From: JABDMH01 sp964428345
GTDB lineage: Bacteria > Bacteroidota > Bacteroidia > Chitinophagales > Saprospiraceae
DNA length: 64,000 nt
NCBI GenBank assembly: GCA_964428345.1
Contig: CAYRYD010000006.1
Coordinates: 103,205-167,204 of the forward strand
Reading direction: 5' to 3'
Shown: in pieces, positions 44,245 through 53,752 of the stretch
Position numbering within the stretch: the stretch's first letter is position 1
How the letters are laid out: the number at the start of each line of letters is the position of its first letter
Notes under the pieces: generated by a model
The model's database searches: none
Seen by the model: only the letters and a program-made list of their open reading frames with translations
What the model was told of the DNA's origin: nothing
Made by a program: the position numbers and the translations under genes

Positions 44245-45011
44245 TCCGCCAACCAGCAGTTTCTGGAGTATTCTATCACTCCCATGCGCATTCCCTGCGC
44301 GATTCAGTGATTACCTATATTGATCAGGCTACTATTCCGGAATCACTTCCTTCGATTAAGGGCATTATTGTGCCTCATGCTGCCTATTTTTACTCGGGAA
44401 GGGTCGCTGCCTCTGCCTATAAGGCCCTGAAAATGCAGAATAGTAAGACCAATTTTTCCAAGGTCATCCTGCTGGGACCTGCCCATTATAAATACGTACC
44501 CAAACCAGTCACCGATCTAAACTCCTGGTGGAAAACACCGCTGGGTCAGGTGCACCTGTTTCATGATGATTTCCCCCAGGATGAAGAAGCACACCGGAAT
44601 GAACATTGTCTGGAAGTTCAACTCCCGTTCCTGCAGACCATCCTGCCGAAGCTGGAGATTATGCCCCTGCTGATCTCGGATCTGAATGATCATCTCACGA
44701 TAACCGACAAAATCATCAGTAAACTCGACAGTGAAACGCTCCTCCTGATCAGCAGCGATCTGAGTCACTACTACAGCTACGAAGAAGCTATTGAAAGAGA
44801 TAGAGGAACCCTGGCAACCCTGGTCAATCTGGATATACCAGGCTTTCTTGCCAGGGGTGATGCCTGCGGAAAAGCCGCTTTACACCTGAGTATGGAAATC
44901 GCAATCCAATGCGGTTGGAAAGTCGGACAATTGGCCTATCAGAATTCAGGTGACATCAGCGGTGACCGGTCTTCGGTGGTGGGATACTCCAGTCTGGCAT
45001 TTTACGCCTGA
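44241..45011 (+). CDS. amrB: AmmeMemoRadiSam system protein B (Memo-like)
   Basis: 256 residues from MIRQPAVSGVFY, at an ATGA overlap with the RadiSam stop. Memo proteins resemble extradiol dioxygenases; the metal-site candidates are HAAYFYSG, GPAHYKY, HCLEVQLPFL and SDLSHYYSYEEA, and the C-terminus ends in GYSSLAFYA. The third partner domain of the usual system, AMMECR1, is neither fused nor in the window. A redox or RNA-modification role has been proposed for the system but is not proven. Confidence 0.9.
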   Translation: MIRQPAVSGVFYHSHAHSLRDSVITYIDQATIPESLPSIKGIIVPHAAYFYSGRVAASAYKALKMQNSKTNFSKVILLGPAHYKYVPKPVTDLNSWWKTPLGQVHLFHDDFPQDEEAHRNEHCLEVQLPFLQTILPKLEIMPLLISDLNDHLTITDKIISKLDSETLLLISSDLSHYYSYEEAIERDRGTLATLVNLDIPGFLARGDACGKAALHLSMEIAIQCGWKVGQLAYQNSGDISGDRSSVVGYSSLAFYA

Positions 45012-45027
45012 GTGATAGCTGAAAGGT

Positions 45028-48000
45028 TTACATTTCCTCTTCTTGCAAATTGGCCAGAAATTCGATAAGATCCCTAACCTCTCTTTTTGACAAAAAACCA
45101 CCCACCGGAGGCATGCTGCTTGGAAGATTTTCCCGTTTACTCACCCTGGAAGTCTGGATCCGGATAGGTTCCGGATTGTTGGCTTTGATCACCAGTTCAC
45201 TTTCCTTCTCTTCCAGCAACGTACCAGTCACCACCTGATTGTCGGTCAATGTGAGCATGACCACCCCATAACCGGGAGAAATTCGGGCACTGGGATCCAG
45301 CACTGCCTGCAGCAACTGCTCCCGGGTGAGCTGGTTACCAATATTAAATAACGGGGGTCCCACCGTGGTCGACTGATGTTCGCCATCTCGTGATAAGCTG
45401 TGACAACGGGTACACTGGGCGGTGGGGTGCCGGTTAAAAATCCGCCAGCCATTACGACGGTCACCTCCGTACAAGGCCTCGGCATATTGATCCATCAGGG
45501 TAGCTTCCGAATGCAGATTGACCGTTTTCTCCTTCAATACCGCTGAACCCGTAGAGTCAATAGCCTCCAGAATATCGAGCTTGACTTCCGGTGCCACGTT
45601 ACCCATTTCCCAGCGGGCAATCAAATCTTCAAAAACGGGTTGCGTCTTTTCCAGCGGCATCGATCCTAGCACACCAATCAGCTGTTGCTGTTCACGTATG
45701 GTACCTTTATCAAAGACGGGTTTCGCGACCTCCGGCAATTTAGTGGCACTGACCTCGATCTGATCGAGCATACTTAATGCTGTCCCGCGCACTTCTTCAT
45801 CGCGGTCATTCATCCCTCTCTCGATAAGAGCCTCCATCTCTGGGTATTTCAGTACCGAGAGATCCTCCAATACGGCCGATCTGACCGCTGCTTCGGGATG
45901 GTTCCGGAATATCTCTGCCAGCTGTTCATTATAGTCACTAATGTTCAGATAGGTCAGCAATTTTCCGGTCGCGGTCAGTATTTCTGTCTCCCGGCTGTTG
46001 AGAAAAGATGCCACAAATGGTTTAACCTTGCTGATCACCATCTGGGGATCCCGGTGTACCGCACCCCGGAAACGGCCATCGACCCGGTCCAGAACCGATG
46101 GTTCAGCCCAGGTGCCGATCACTGCCAATGCTTCGGCCTTCAACGACCGGGGGATATCATTGCGCTGGGCATACCGCAACACCCTATCCAATTGCTCCTC
46201 TCCTCCCAATCGCTGACAAGCACTCAGCATTCTCCGTACCAATGGCTCAGAAGTAGAAGTCGTCTGCTCAAGGAGGGCAGCCAGCGCCGGCATGGCTGCT
46301 TCGACCGACCAGTCGTCATGAATAGCCCGGGCAGCTTCTGTGACAATGTACTCATCCTTATCCTGGAGAAACAGGGCCAGCGCCGGGTCCTGCAACTGCC
46401 TCAATATCAGCACTGCAGCGGTACGCAGAGCCTTGCTGTCACTGTCTTTCAATGCGATGACCTTCTCGGTTTTACCAATACGAGCCAGTGCAATAACTCC
46501 TGCGTGCCTCAGGTAAAGATCCTGATCGTCATTGCGGTCAAGCATCGAGATCAGAGCGTCCTGGGCTGCTTCATATCGCATTCTGCCCAGGGCCTGAGCG
46601 GCAAAAAACCGGACCCGCGGATATGGGCTTGTCAACAATCCGGTCAGACGGGAAGCTGCCTTGACAGCATATACATCACCAAGCGTTTTGGCGGTTTGTG
46701 CCACAATTTCATGATCAGCATCATCCAGCAGGGGTAATAGGGCATCGGCATAGCCCAGGTCCTGTGCAGCCAGCTGGCCAAGTCCCCAGATACCATGTAT
46801 CCGCTTAAACTGATTGTCTCCCGCACTGAGTGCCGACGTGAGCACTTCAGCACCTTCATCTCCCCGGTTGGCCAGTTCAAACTGAGCTTTCTGACGGATA
46901 CGGAGATCTTCAAATCCCAGCAGTTCCTCCAGTTTTTCACGCGTCTGATCGGGATAATCCAGTGCCATATATTCGCGGGTCTTATCCCGGAGGCCCTGCA
47001 TATCGCTGACTTTGGCCGGAACATCGATCTTCCAGATGCGACCATAATTCTTGGTACCCCAGCCATTGACCCAGTCGGCGGCATAGAGAGCCCCATCGGG
47101 TCCAAAGCGGATACCGGTAGGTAGAATTCCCTTCACCGCTACCTTCTCCTCATCCAGCTCAAAAGTGGCACCCCTGGGTTTCAACTTAAAAGCCCAGATG
47201 GGTGAACGGGTCGGATTGCCAACAAACTCAACCAGGAAAAAAGTATTGAGCCAGTTTTGCCCCAGGGCAGTCCCCGGATTATAGACCATGCCGGTGGGTC
47301 CGTTGTGATAATTCTGAATAGGTGGAAGAATATACGCGGCCTGCCCGTCCCAACGGGGAAGGTATAATTTCTCATCCATCCAGACTTTATAGGAATTATT
47401 CTTTGGATCTGTGTATTTTCCGTACTGCCAGTTGGCCCGCCATCCGGCATCATGCCCTTCCACGATGTGCACCAACCGCTCACTCTCCCCAGGATGATCA
47501 CCATCATTGTCTGAACTGATCAGGTTGCCATAGGCATCAAAAACGAATTCGTGGGTGTTTCGCAGGCCATGGGCAAAGACCTCAAAATCACTGCCATCTG
47601 GATTCGACCGGACAATAATGCCCTGATTGGGGTACTTATGTACGGTACCATCCTTCGTCGTGATATTGGCACCAATATCGCCTATGCCCCAGTAAATCTT
47701 CCCATCAGGGCCTTCGATTACTCCGGACATTCCATGGGCGCCAAACCCAATGTGAACCGCATATCCATGGCTGATGGATTCTTTCTGGTCGGGCAAACCA
47801 TCACCATCCGTATCCGTCAAACGCCACATATCCGGACCGATCCCGACAAATATGTCATGCCTGCGAACCAGGAGGGCACCGGCCACGTCGGTAATCTCCT
47901 CGTGAAAGTCCTCCACAATCCGGGTGCTGATATCTGCCAAACCATCCTGATCGAGATCCTCCAGTCGCCAGACTTCATCTTTCTCGACGGTGAGGTCACG

Positions 48001-48435
48001 CCAGTCGTGCGATCCATCGGCATTCAGATCGGGAAACCATTCATTCTCCTTACTTTTTTCCGGGGCAAAAGTTTCCCTCAGGAAAGCCCTCCGGTCCTCG
48101 ACCGACTGCAGTGAAATGGAGGAAGTCATCCAATGTTCATATCCCCGGATATCAAATTCCGAATTCTTTTGCCGGTTGGTCCTGGTCAGATACACCCGTC
48201 CAAAGTCATCGATCGACAAAGCTACGGGATCGGGTGCCAGCGAATCGGAAGCCCAAAGAGCGATTTCCAAACCCTCAGCAGTTTCGATATTGCTTCCTTC
48301 AAAGATCTTCCTTTCTGCATCACGCACTTCCGTTGCATTCTGTTTTTTGGTGATTATTGTTGATGCCTCCTCCCGGCGGGGAGTCTGACAGGCTGCCAGA
48401 GCAGATAGCGTAATCACTACAAATATCTTTTTCAT
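45028..48435 (-). CDS. PVC-type lipoprotein: membrane-bound dehydrogenase propeller, HEAT repeats and CxxCH cytochrome domain
   Basis: 1135 residues. A lipobox (LAAC followed by QTPR) follows the signal peptide. The first 450 residues are a dehydrogenase-like beta-propeller (VYLTRTNR, GPDMWRLTDTDGDGLPDQ, HGMSGVIEGPDGKIYWG, GIRFGPDGALYAADWVNGWG), typical of the PVC-type haem-binding family. About 480 residues of HEAT repeats follow (for example SRLTGLLTSPYPRVRFFAAQALG). The C-terminus has a c-type haem site TAQCTRCHSLS. The protein is probably a membrane-tethered sugar or alcohol dehydrogenase that passes electrons to its haem; the substrate is unknown. It is convergent with the Memo-like gene. 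Confidence 0.92.
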   Translation of the reverse strand: MKKIFVVITLSALAACQTPRREEASTIITKKQNATEVRDAERKIFEGSNIETAEGLEIALWASDSLAPDPVALSIDDFGRVYLTRTNRQKNSEFDIRGYEHWMTSSISLQSVEDRRAFLRETFAPEKSKENEWFPDLNADGSHDWRDLTVEKDEVWRLEDLDQDGLADISTRIVEDFHEEITDVAGALLVRRHDIFVGIGPDMWRLTDTDGDGLPDQKESISHGYAVHIGFGAHGMSGVIEGPDGKIYWGIGDIGANITTKDGTVHKYPNQGIIVRSNPDGSDFEVFAHGLRNTHEFVFDAYGNLISSDNDGDHPGESERLVHIVEGHDAGWRANWQYGKYTDPKNNSYKVWMDEKLYLPRWDGQAAYILPPIQNYHNGPTGMVYNPGTALGQNWLNTFFLVEFVGNPTRSPIWAFKLKPRGATFELDEEKVAVKGILPTGIRFGPDGALYAADWVNGWGTKNYGRIWKIDVPAKVSDMQGLRDKTREYMALDYPDQTREKLEELLGFEDLRIRQKAQFELANRGDEGAEVLTSALSAGDNQFKRIHGIWGLGQLAAQDLGYADALLPLLDDADHEIVAQTAKTLGDVYAVKAASRLTGLLTSPYPRVRFFAAQALGRMRYEAAQDALISMLDRNDDQDLYLRHAGVIALARIGKTEKVIALKDSDSKALRTAAVLILRQLQDPALALFLQDKDEYIVTEAARAIHDDWSVEAAMPALAALLEQTTSTSEPLVRRMLSACQRLGGEEQLDRVLRYAQRNDIPRSLKAEALAVIGTWAEPSVLDRVDGRFRGAVHRDPQMVISKVKPFVASFLNSRETEILTATGKLLTYLNISDYNEQLAEIFRNHPEAAVRSAVLEDLSVLKYPEMEALIERGMNDRDEEVRGTALSMLDQIEVSATKLPEVAKPVFDKGTIREQQQLIGVLGSMPLEKTQPVFEDLIARWEMGNVAPEVKLDILEAIDSTGSAVLKEKTVNLHSEATLMDQYAEALYGGDRRNGWRIFNRHPTAQCTRCHSLSRDGEHQSTTVGPPLFNIGNQLTREQLLQAVLDPSARISPGYGVVMLTLTDNQVVTGTLLEEKESELVIKANNPEPIRIQTSRVSKRENLPSSMPPVGGFLSKREVRDLIEFLANLQEEEM

Positions 48436-48642
48436 AGAACAGACCATTCGGTTTTAGAAAAACGGAAAAATACGGACTTTATCGCTGTTTACTCTGGGAT
48501 TCACCCAATTATCTTTATCGGTTAGTGCACCTCCCCTGAAGATTTCCCGGTCTCCTGTATGATCATAGGGATTGGTACAATACACGAGACAAATTAAATC
48601 TCACCAAACACCCCAGGGGAAGACACAAACGGAGTCAGGACA

Positions 48643-48676
48643 TTTGACAATAAAAATAGGATTTCAGCTACCTTTG
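48643..48676 (+). promoter_or_regulatory. Promoter of the kinase-like conserved gene
   Basis: TTTG (48643-48646) and TACCTTTG (48669-48676, exact TAnnTTTG) are separated by 22 bases, a little longer than the ideal 19. The element ends 28 bases before the ATG. Confidence 0.65.
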
Positions 48677-48704
48677 TACCAAACATCAACTTAAAAATTC
48701 AGCA

Positions 48705-49757
48705 ATGAAGGGAGATATTCCTTCCCGAAAAAAAATAGCTTTCCCGATATCTGCCAGTCTTGGACGGTACCTGTCCAGGCATGGATATAAAATTGATATA
48801 AAGCTGCAATACGAAGATCTGTTGCGCTATCACGAATCCATTCCCCTGCTCGACCTCGAACAAAAAGATACATTATGGCGATCCGTTTTTTATCATGAGC
48901 ATGACTACCAGGAAATCAGCAAAGAGCTGAAAATGATTTATGCTCATTTAAAAACAGATGGCGATGTCGAGGTCATCGAACATTTGTCGGTTGCCCGGAT
49001 TGATTTTTGTACATTCGGAAATACCCAGCCATTCCGGGTCAGGATCATTAACCGGCTGAACGACAACTACGATCATTTTTATATTAAAAAAGCGGATGCC
49101 AGCAGGGTCTATGGTCTCGAACTGGAAAATCTGATCTCACCCAACCGGTTTGATTATTTCTTAAATCGAAATACATTAATTGAAGAACACATCGCCGGAA
49201 TTCCGGGAGATGATTTCATGAAAAAAAATCTCGATGACAATGAATTTAACCAGATCCGGATGGCAAAAGAATTCATCAAATTTAATGAACGGTGTTTTGT
49301 GCGGTTGCTTGGTGATATGAGGGCTTATAATTACGTGGTGGATATCACCCCCGATATTGAGGGGTCACAGTTTCGACTCCGGGCAATCGACTTTGACCAG
49401 CAATCATACGAGGGCCGGAAAAGTTTTTATCTGCCTCAGTATTTTAAAGACAATAACCCGCTGATTTTTTTAGGTATCAAACACATGAAACCGGAAGCAG
49501 TGAAGCAGTATCAGATGGAAGAACGCAGTATGATTGCTGCCCGGGTAAAAACGTCACGAACCCGTCTCACTGAACTGTTCAAAATAATGGTTCAGGATCA
49601 GCTTTCATCACCGGATAAAATTGAACAGCTGAAGGCAGAGCTCATCAAGCATCATAAGAACCGGGCATTTGCCCAATGCCGCAGTATGGGCGACATTGTG
49701 CGGACCAACTTTGAACTTCTGCTTCAGAAAGACTTTAAACAGAGCATTGAAGTCTGA
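48705..49757 (+). CDS. Conserved Bacteroidota protein with protein-kinase-fold-like motifs
   Basis: 350 residues, no signal peptide. Family unknown by name, but the pattern resembles the kinase/APH fold: a beta-3 lysine candidate (FYIKKAD, Lys128/129), a Glu in YGLELENL (Glu139), a hinge-like LIEEHIAGIPGDD at 158-170, a catalytic-loop candidate GDMRAYN (Asp204 with Asn209, the D-x4-N spacing of HRDLKPEN), and AIDFDQQ (Asp229-Phe-Asp) in the place of DFG. The first 100 residues (EDLLRYHESIPLLD, DTLWRSVFY) have no known match. If correct it may phosphorylate a protein or small molecule. Direct assignment is inference from motifs. Confidence 0.6.
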   Translation: MKGDIPSRKKIAFPISASLGRYLSRHGYKIDIKLQYEDLLRYHESIPLLDLEQKDTLWRSVFYHEHDYQEISKELKMIYAHLKTDGDVEVIEHLSVARIDFCTFGNTQPFRVRIINRLNDNYDHFYIKKADASRVYGLELENLISPNRFDYFLNRNTLIEEHIAGIPGDDFMKKNLDDNEFNQIRMAKEFIKFNERCFVRLLGDMRAYNYVVDITPDIEGSQFRLRAIDFDQQSYEGRKSFYLPQYFKDNNPLIFLGIKHMKPEAVKQYQMEERSMIAARVKTSRTRLTELFKIMVQDQLSSPDKIEQLKAELIKHHKNRAFAQCRSMGDIVRTNFELLLQKDFKQSIEV

Positions 49758-49976
49758 ATCACCGGAGGGCTTCCATTATCTGCCTTCCTGTTGATGCAAT
49801 CCTTCCTCCTGTGATTCTGTGTCGTAATTTTTATGTTAAATTGAAATTTCCGGCCTTTTTTTCTTAATTTTCTCTTAAAGTTTAACAGAATGGTAAGAAT
49901 TGAAGGACCCGGACTACTGACGTATAAAAATAAATCCTTATCTATACAGTACATTTAACGAACTAAAAATTTCAGT

Positions 49977-50501
49977 ATGAAAAAATTTCTGTTTTTTGGA
50001 CTATTGTGCGTTTTTGCTCTTACTGGTTACACTGCCTGCGCCCAGGGGCCAGCCGCATCGCCTTTTTCCAAGGTAGAACAAAAAGTGGGTATGACCGATG
50101 TGACCATCGAATATTCCCGGCCTTCGATGAAAGGCAGAGCAATCATGGGCAGTTTGGTACCATATGGTGCAAATTGGCGGACTGGTGCCAACTCTGCGAC
50201 CAAGATTACATTCAGTAATGATGTTACTGTTGAAGGTCAGTCTCTGATGGCCGGCAGTTATGCTTTGTTCACGATGCCGGGTAAAGACAGCTGGGGAGTG
50301 ATGCTTTATAAATACGATCAAGCCGGAGCTGGATCCTACGGCGACAAGCAGCCTGCCGTAAAAGTCAGCGTAAAACCACAGATGATGGATCGGGCCGTTG
50401 AAACCTTCCTGATCAACATTGACGAATTGCGTGACAACAGCGCTACCTTGCAATTGATTTGGGAGAAAACCCTGGTACCCATTAAACTGGGAGTAAAATA
50501 A
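49977..50501 (+). CDS. Exported DUF2911 protein
   Basis: 174 residues with a signal peptide ending near TACAQ. The DUF2911 pattern is present: VGMTDVTIEYSRPSMKGR, GANWRTGANSATKITFSND, GSYALFTMPGK, WGVMLYKYDQAGAGSYG. The family is common in Bacteroidota and Planctomycetes and has no settled function; a small beta sandwich is expected. A strong intrinsic terminator follows. Confidence 0.9.
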   Translation: MKKFLFFGLLCVFALTGYTACAQGPAASPFSKVEQKVGMTDVTIEYSRPSMKGRAIMGSLVPYGANWRTGANSATKITFSNDVTVEGQSLMAGSYALFTMPGKDSWGVMLYKYDQAGAGSYGDKQPAVKVSVKPQMMDRAVETFLINIDELRDNSATLQLIWEKTLVPIKLGVK

Positions 50502-50522
50502 AATCCTAACCTTACCTTCTAT

Positions 50523-50554
50523 AAAAGCCCGGTCATCAAAAAACCGGGCTTTTT
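50523..50554 (+). terminator. Intrinsic terminator of the DUF2911 gene
   Basis: AAAAGCCCGG (50523-50532) pairs perfectly with CCGGGCTTTT (50544-50553), with an 11-base loop and continuing T residues. It lies 22 bases after the stop codon. Confidence 0.92.
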
Positions 50555-50700
50555 GATTTTTAGGGCACATCTAAACCTCTGAAAACCAAACGATGCGATA
50601 CTTTCGTGAGGATCCTGGGAGGACCTAAAGTTTATTGTCATCTAGTTGTTGCGGATAAACGGTTAAGCATCAAGCGGAGTTTTCAGTGGTGTCCATTATT

Positions 50701-52317
50701 TTAATCCAAAATGGAAGATATTCCTCCTTCCAACTGATAAATCGCTTCGATTTCCCGTGCTGATAATGCCTTGTTAAAAATTGCCAGGTCATCCATCTGT
50801 CCAACGTAATTCAATCCGAGAAATATTTTTGACTTTTCCAGATCCCAGGTAAAACCCTCGGGTATTTTCCGGTCACCCTGCATTTTTCCATTGATGTAAA
50901 AAGTCGCCCTGGCTTTTCCGGTATCGTTAATATTTTCATATACAATTGTTACTAATGTCCAGACTCCCTTGCCAAAGGGCCGGTCTTTTGCGACCACCAG
51001 GCGGTTATTAAAATCGGGATTTTCATCCGGACTGATATTCTTCGGATTCCATATTTTCAGATCACCGAAGACACCCATCCTGAATAACCGGGGATTCTTG
51101 TCCGAAAAATCCACCCAAAAGGCAGCATCATTATACCCGGAATCAGTAATCTGGATCGGATCACAATAACCCGGCTCCAGATCCAGCTCTGGATCCAGGC
51201 TGAGCCAGAAAGAAATGGTTCCGGAAAAATCCTTCTCGTCGTAGGCAACATTACCCTTGGAATGGTAATAAAGGGCCGGGGTAATTTTCTTATTGAATAC
51301 CAGACCATCTCCATACCGACCACCCGCCGGCAGGATCATAACCTCTGGAGTCTGAATACCCGGAGCGGCATCATCCGCTTTGCCATAACTGGTGGCGGTA
51401 TAGAGCGTCCGGTCACCTTTGGCAAAATCGGCATCGACGCTCCGGTCAAAGGAGCTATAGAAAGTGAGATGTTCTTTCATCCCGGCCAGCACTTCCTGCC
51501 GTTGTTTTCTCACATGAGCGGCAACCTCTCCAACCGGGGCCAGCCAAATCTCATTTTGATGTTGTCTGACATAGATGAGCAATTCCTCCAGCATTCTGGT
51601 TCGGGTCGTCTGAGAGCCACCTTCTCCGATTTCGTGGCCAGCCAAAACTACCCAATTGCCCTTTTCCATGGCCCGTTCAAGAATCGGTTTAATCTGCCCG
51701 GCAAAATCCTTTCCATCCATCTCGATGCCCTGCAGCTGGGCAAAATCCAGGAAATAAGGATCATTGGCAGCCTCATTCAGCCAACCCCGGCCCGATTCAA
51801 ATAACTCCGCAATCAGCGGCACATAACTCCTGGTCTCCACCCCCCTGCCAACATAAGTCTGCCCACAGCTGTAGGCGAAAGAAACAGGTTCTACTCCCAG
51901 AAGTGTCCTGATTTGCGAACTGGCGTCGAGCAGCTCTTTGCGCATCGATGCCAGGGAATAGGATTCCAGGGCTTTGGATCGTGCCCATTCAAAGTTACCC
52001 GAACAGGGGTGATGCAGGGTGTGATTGCCGATCTCGTGCCCCAGGGCTACTGCCTCTTTCCATTGTGCCAATCGTTGCTCCACCCCTCCGGGGACTACAT
52101 AGTAGGTCACCCTGGCATCAAATTTCTTGAAAAAGTCGAGCCCCACATCGACATTGCTGAGCCGGGCATCGTCAAAACTCAGACTCAATGCAGCCTTTTT
52201 ACCCTCCGGCCAGGGAAACCGCCCTCCGTCCGGGTTTGCCTGTGCCAATATAGCACCACTCATTAAGGTGCATCCGGAGATCATTAAAGCCAGGAATATT
52301 TTACTGTTCATACTCAT
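50701..52317 (-). CDS. Secreted polysaccharide deacetylase with C-terminal LamG-like domain
   Basis: 538 residues with a signal peptide ending near ILAQAN. The N-terminal NodB-type deacetylase has the metal motif LSFDDA and HEIGNHTLHH, the catalytic Asp and two His. A concanavalin-like (LamG) domain follows (FSGTISFWLSLDPELDL, ATFYINGKMQGDRK, IFLGLNYVGQMDDLAIFN), probably a glycan-binding module. It likely removes acetyl groups from an extracellular polymer such as chitin or xylan; the substrate is unknown. A second ATG two codons downstream is an equal start candidate. Confidence 0.92.
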   Translation of the reverse strand: MSMNSKIFLALMISGCTLMSGAILAQANPDGGRFPWPEGKKAALSLSFDDARLSNVDVGLDFFKKFDARVTYYVVPGGVEQRLAQWKEAVALGHEIGNHTLHHPCSGNFEWARSKALESYSLASMRKELLDASSQIRTLLGVEPVSFAYSCGQTYVGRGVETRSYVPLIAELFESGRGWLNEAANDPYFLDFAQLQGIEMDGKDFAGQIKPILERAMEKGNWVVLAGHEIGEGGSQTTRTRMLEELLIYVRQHQNEIWLAPVGEVAAHVRKQRQEVLAGMKEHLTFYSSFDRSVDADFAKGDRTLYTATSYGKADDAAPGIQTPEVMILPAGGRYGDGLVFNKKITPALYYHSKGNVAYDEKDFSGTISFWLSLDPELDLEPGYCDPIQITDSGYNDAAFWVDFSDKNPRLFRMGVFGDLKIWNPKNISPDENPDFNNRLVVAKDRPFGKGVWTLVTIVYENINDTGKARATFYINGKMQGDRKIPEGFTWDLEKSKIFLGLNYVGQMDDLAIFNKALSAREIEAIYQLEGGISSILD

Positions 52318-52518
52318 GCAATATGCTTTTGCTACTAAAAATAGAAACTAAACCGGATTTTTACCAACGGACCACCTGACAACCGGAGCATTCCGCATCC
52401 TGCCGTTCAAGATCGGCATGACAATGTGAGCGCCAGGCATCCCCGGCAAGCTTGATTTAATGAGTTCACGAAAAAATGATTGAAATCGCTGATATCATTC
52501 GGATCGAACCGCCCCTGT

Positions 52519-53169
52519 TCAGGAATCCTTCACCTCAGCTTTCCTTTTATGATCAAAGAAGGGCCGGACAAGCAGCCAGATTAAAGGTGGCAGACCGGCA
52601 CTTAAGATGATAGCGAGGGTGGGATTTTCTGCCCCTGCCTGACCAATCGCTGCGTAGACGAACCCCATGGGCAGCGCACTGCTTAACAAAGCCAGATGAA
52701 ACTTACCGGCGGGCATCCGGTTGAGTCCGGCCATACAGGCAATCACCTCGGGAAACACCGGCAACCATCTGGACAACACCACCAACCAGCCCCCTACCCG
52801 CTCAAAAGTCCGGACACCTTTTTCAAAATCGGTCTGCCCCAGTATCCTGATGGCTCCCCGCTCACCCATGGCCCTGCATAACCAATAACCGGCAGCTCCG
52901 GATAAAAAGGATCCCATCACCGAAATCAACCCTCCGGCAACTGCTCCGTAGAGGTATCCCAGACCGGCCATCACCAAAGTACCCGGCACCGGCAGGACAA
53001 TATCCAGTACCAGCAGAAGGATTCCCGCGAGCCACGCCCATCGGCCATATTCCTTCAACCAGGTAATCGCACCATCAAAGGTAAACCGTCCGGCCCAGGC
53101 CTCACCCCAGAGGATAAAAGGAATGACCACCAAAACTGTTAACCCAAAAAACAACAGAATCTGCCGCAT
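52519..53169 (-). CDS. TVP38/TMEM64 (VTT/DedA-type) membrane protein
   Basis: 216 residues with five to six membrane helices. The VTT core is visible: VLDIVLPVPGTLVMAGLGYLYG, SGAAGYWLCRAMG, and LSRWLPVFPEVIACMAGLNRM with the conserved R-x-x-P. DedA/TVP38 proteins are thought to be lipid scramblases or transporters; the substrate here is not known. It is divergent from the PNPOx-like gene, with an inverted repeat between them. Confidence 0.9.
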   Translation of the reverse strand: MRQILLFFGLTVLVVIPFILWGEAWAGRFTFDGAITWLKEYGRWAWLAGILLLVLDIVLPVPGTLVMAGLGYLYGAVAGGLISVMGSFLSGAAGYWLCRAMGERGAIRILGQTDFEKGVRTFERVGGWLVVLSRWLPVFPEVIACMAGLNRMPAGKFHLALLSSALPMGFVYAAIGQAGAENPTLAIILSAGLPPLIWLLVRPFFDHKRKAEVKDS

Positions 53170-53221
53170 CGATCAGGTAAAGCATTAGTAAAAATCTCCA
53201 ATCACCCGGTAATTTAGTGAA

Positions 53222-53240
53222 CTACCCTTCCCTTGGGTAG
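53222..53240. promoter_or_regulatory. Inverted repeat between the VTT and PNPOx-like genes
   Basis: CTACCC and GGGTAG arms (6 bp perfect) around a 7-base spacer, in the shared upstream region of two divergent genes, 48 bases before the PNPOx-like ATG. An operator is possible. No T-tract follows. Confidence 0.3.
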
Positions 53241-53287
53241 CATCCCTTGAAAATTCCTAACTTTCCTGAGCACAAGAAATCGGAATC

Positions 53288-53740
53288 ATGGGTAAACCGA
53301 CACCAGAAAAAATAAGACCGGAAGAAGTACCCTCCCGGGCGGTGGCCGTAGTAACGAAAGTGAAATTTCCGATGCTGGCCACTATCGATGGAAACCAACC
53401 CAGGCTCCGGCCCGTCTCACCCTTGCTCACCAGGGGTTTCGAAGTTTTCATCGGCAACCTTAGATTTTATCATAAAACCGGTGAAATTGCCTTCAACAAC
53501 CGGGTAGAACTCTGTTATCTGGACCCGGATCACAATCAGGTCCGGATTACCGCAATTGCTGAAGTGGTCACCGACCGGGACCTGCTCAGCGAGATCTGGA
53601 AGAAAAATCCGCTGCTTAAACATTATCTGGGCACCATCGACAATCCCGACCTGATCGTCTACCGGTGCGTACCCAACCGGGTGCGTTTCATGCAGGAATG
53701 GGCTCTCGAGTATCATGAAGTAGATTTCAGGGGCTTTTAG
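53288..53740 (+). CDS. Pyridoxamine 5'-phosphate oxidase-family (FMN-binding-fold) protein
   Basis: 150 residues. The split-barrel fold is recognisable: AVVTKVKFPMLATIDGNQPRLRPVSP, NLRFYHKTGEIAFNNRVELCYLD, QVRITAIAEVVTDRDLL and FMQEWALEYHEVDF. These proteins bind FMN or F420 and act as reductases or general stress proteins; the exact substrate is open. It stands alone on the plus strand before the CHAD gene. Confidence 0.85.
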   Translation: MGKPTPEKIRPEEVPSRAVAVVTKVKFPMLATIDGNQPRLRPVSPLLTRGFEVFIGNLRFYHKTGEIAFNNRVELCYLDPDHNQVRITAIAEVVTDRDLLSEIWKKNPLLKHYLGTIDNPDLIVYRCVPNRVRFMQEWALEYHEVDFRGF

Positions 53741-53752
53741 TTTGTCTTTTAA

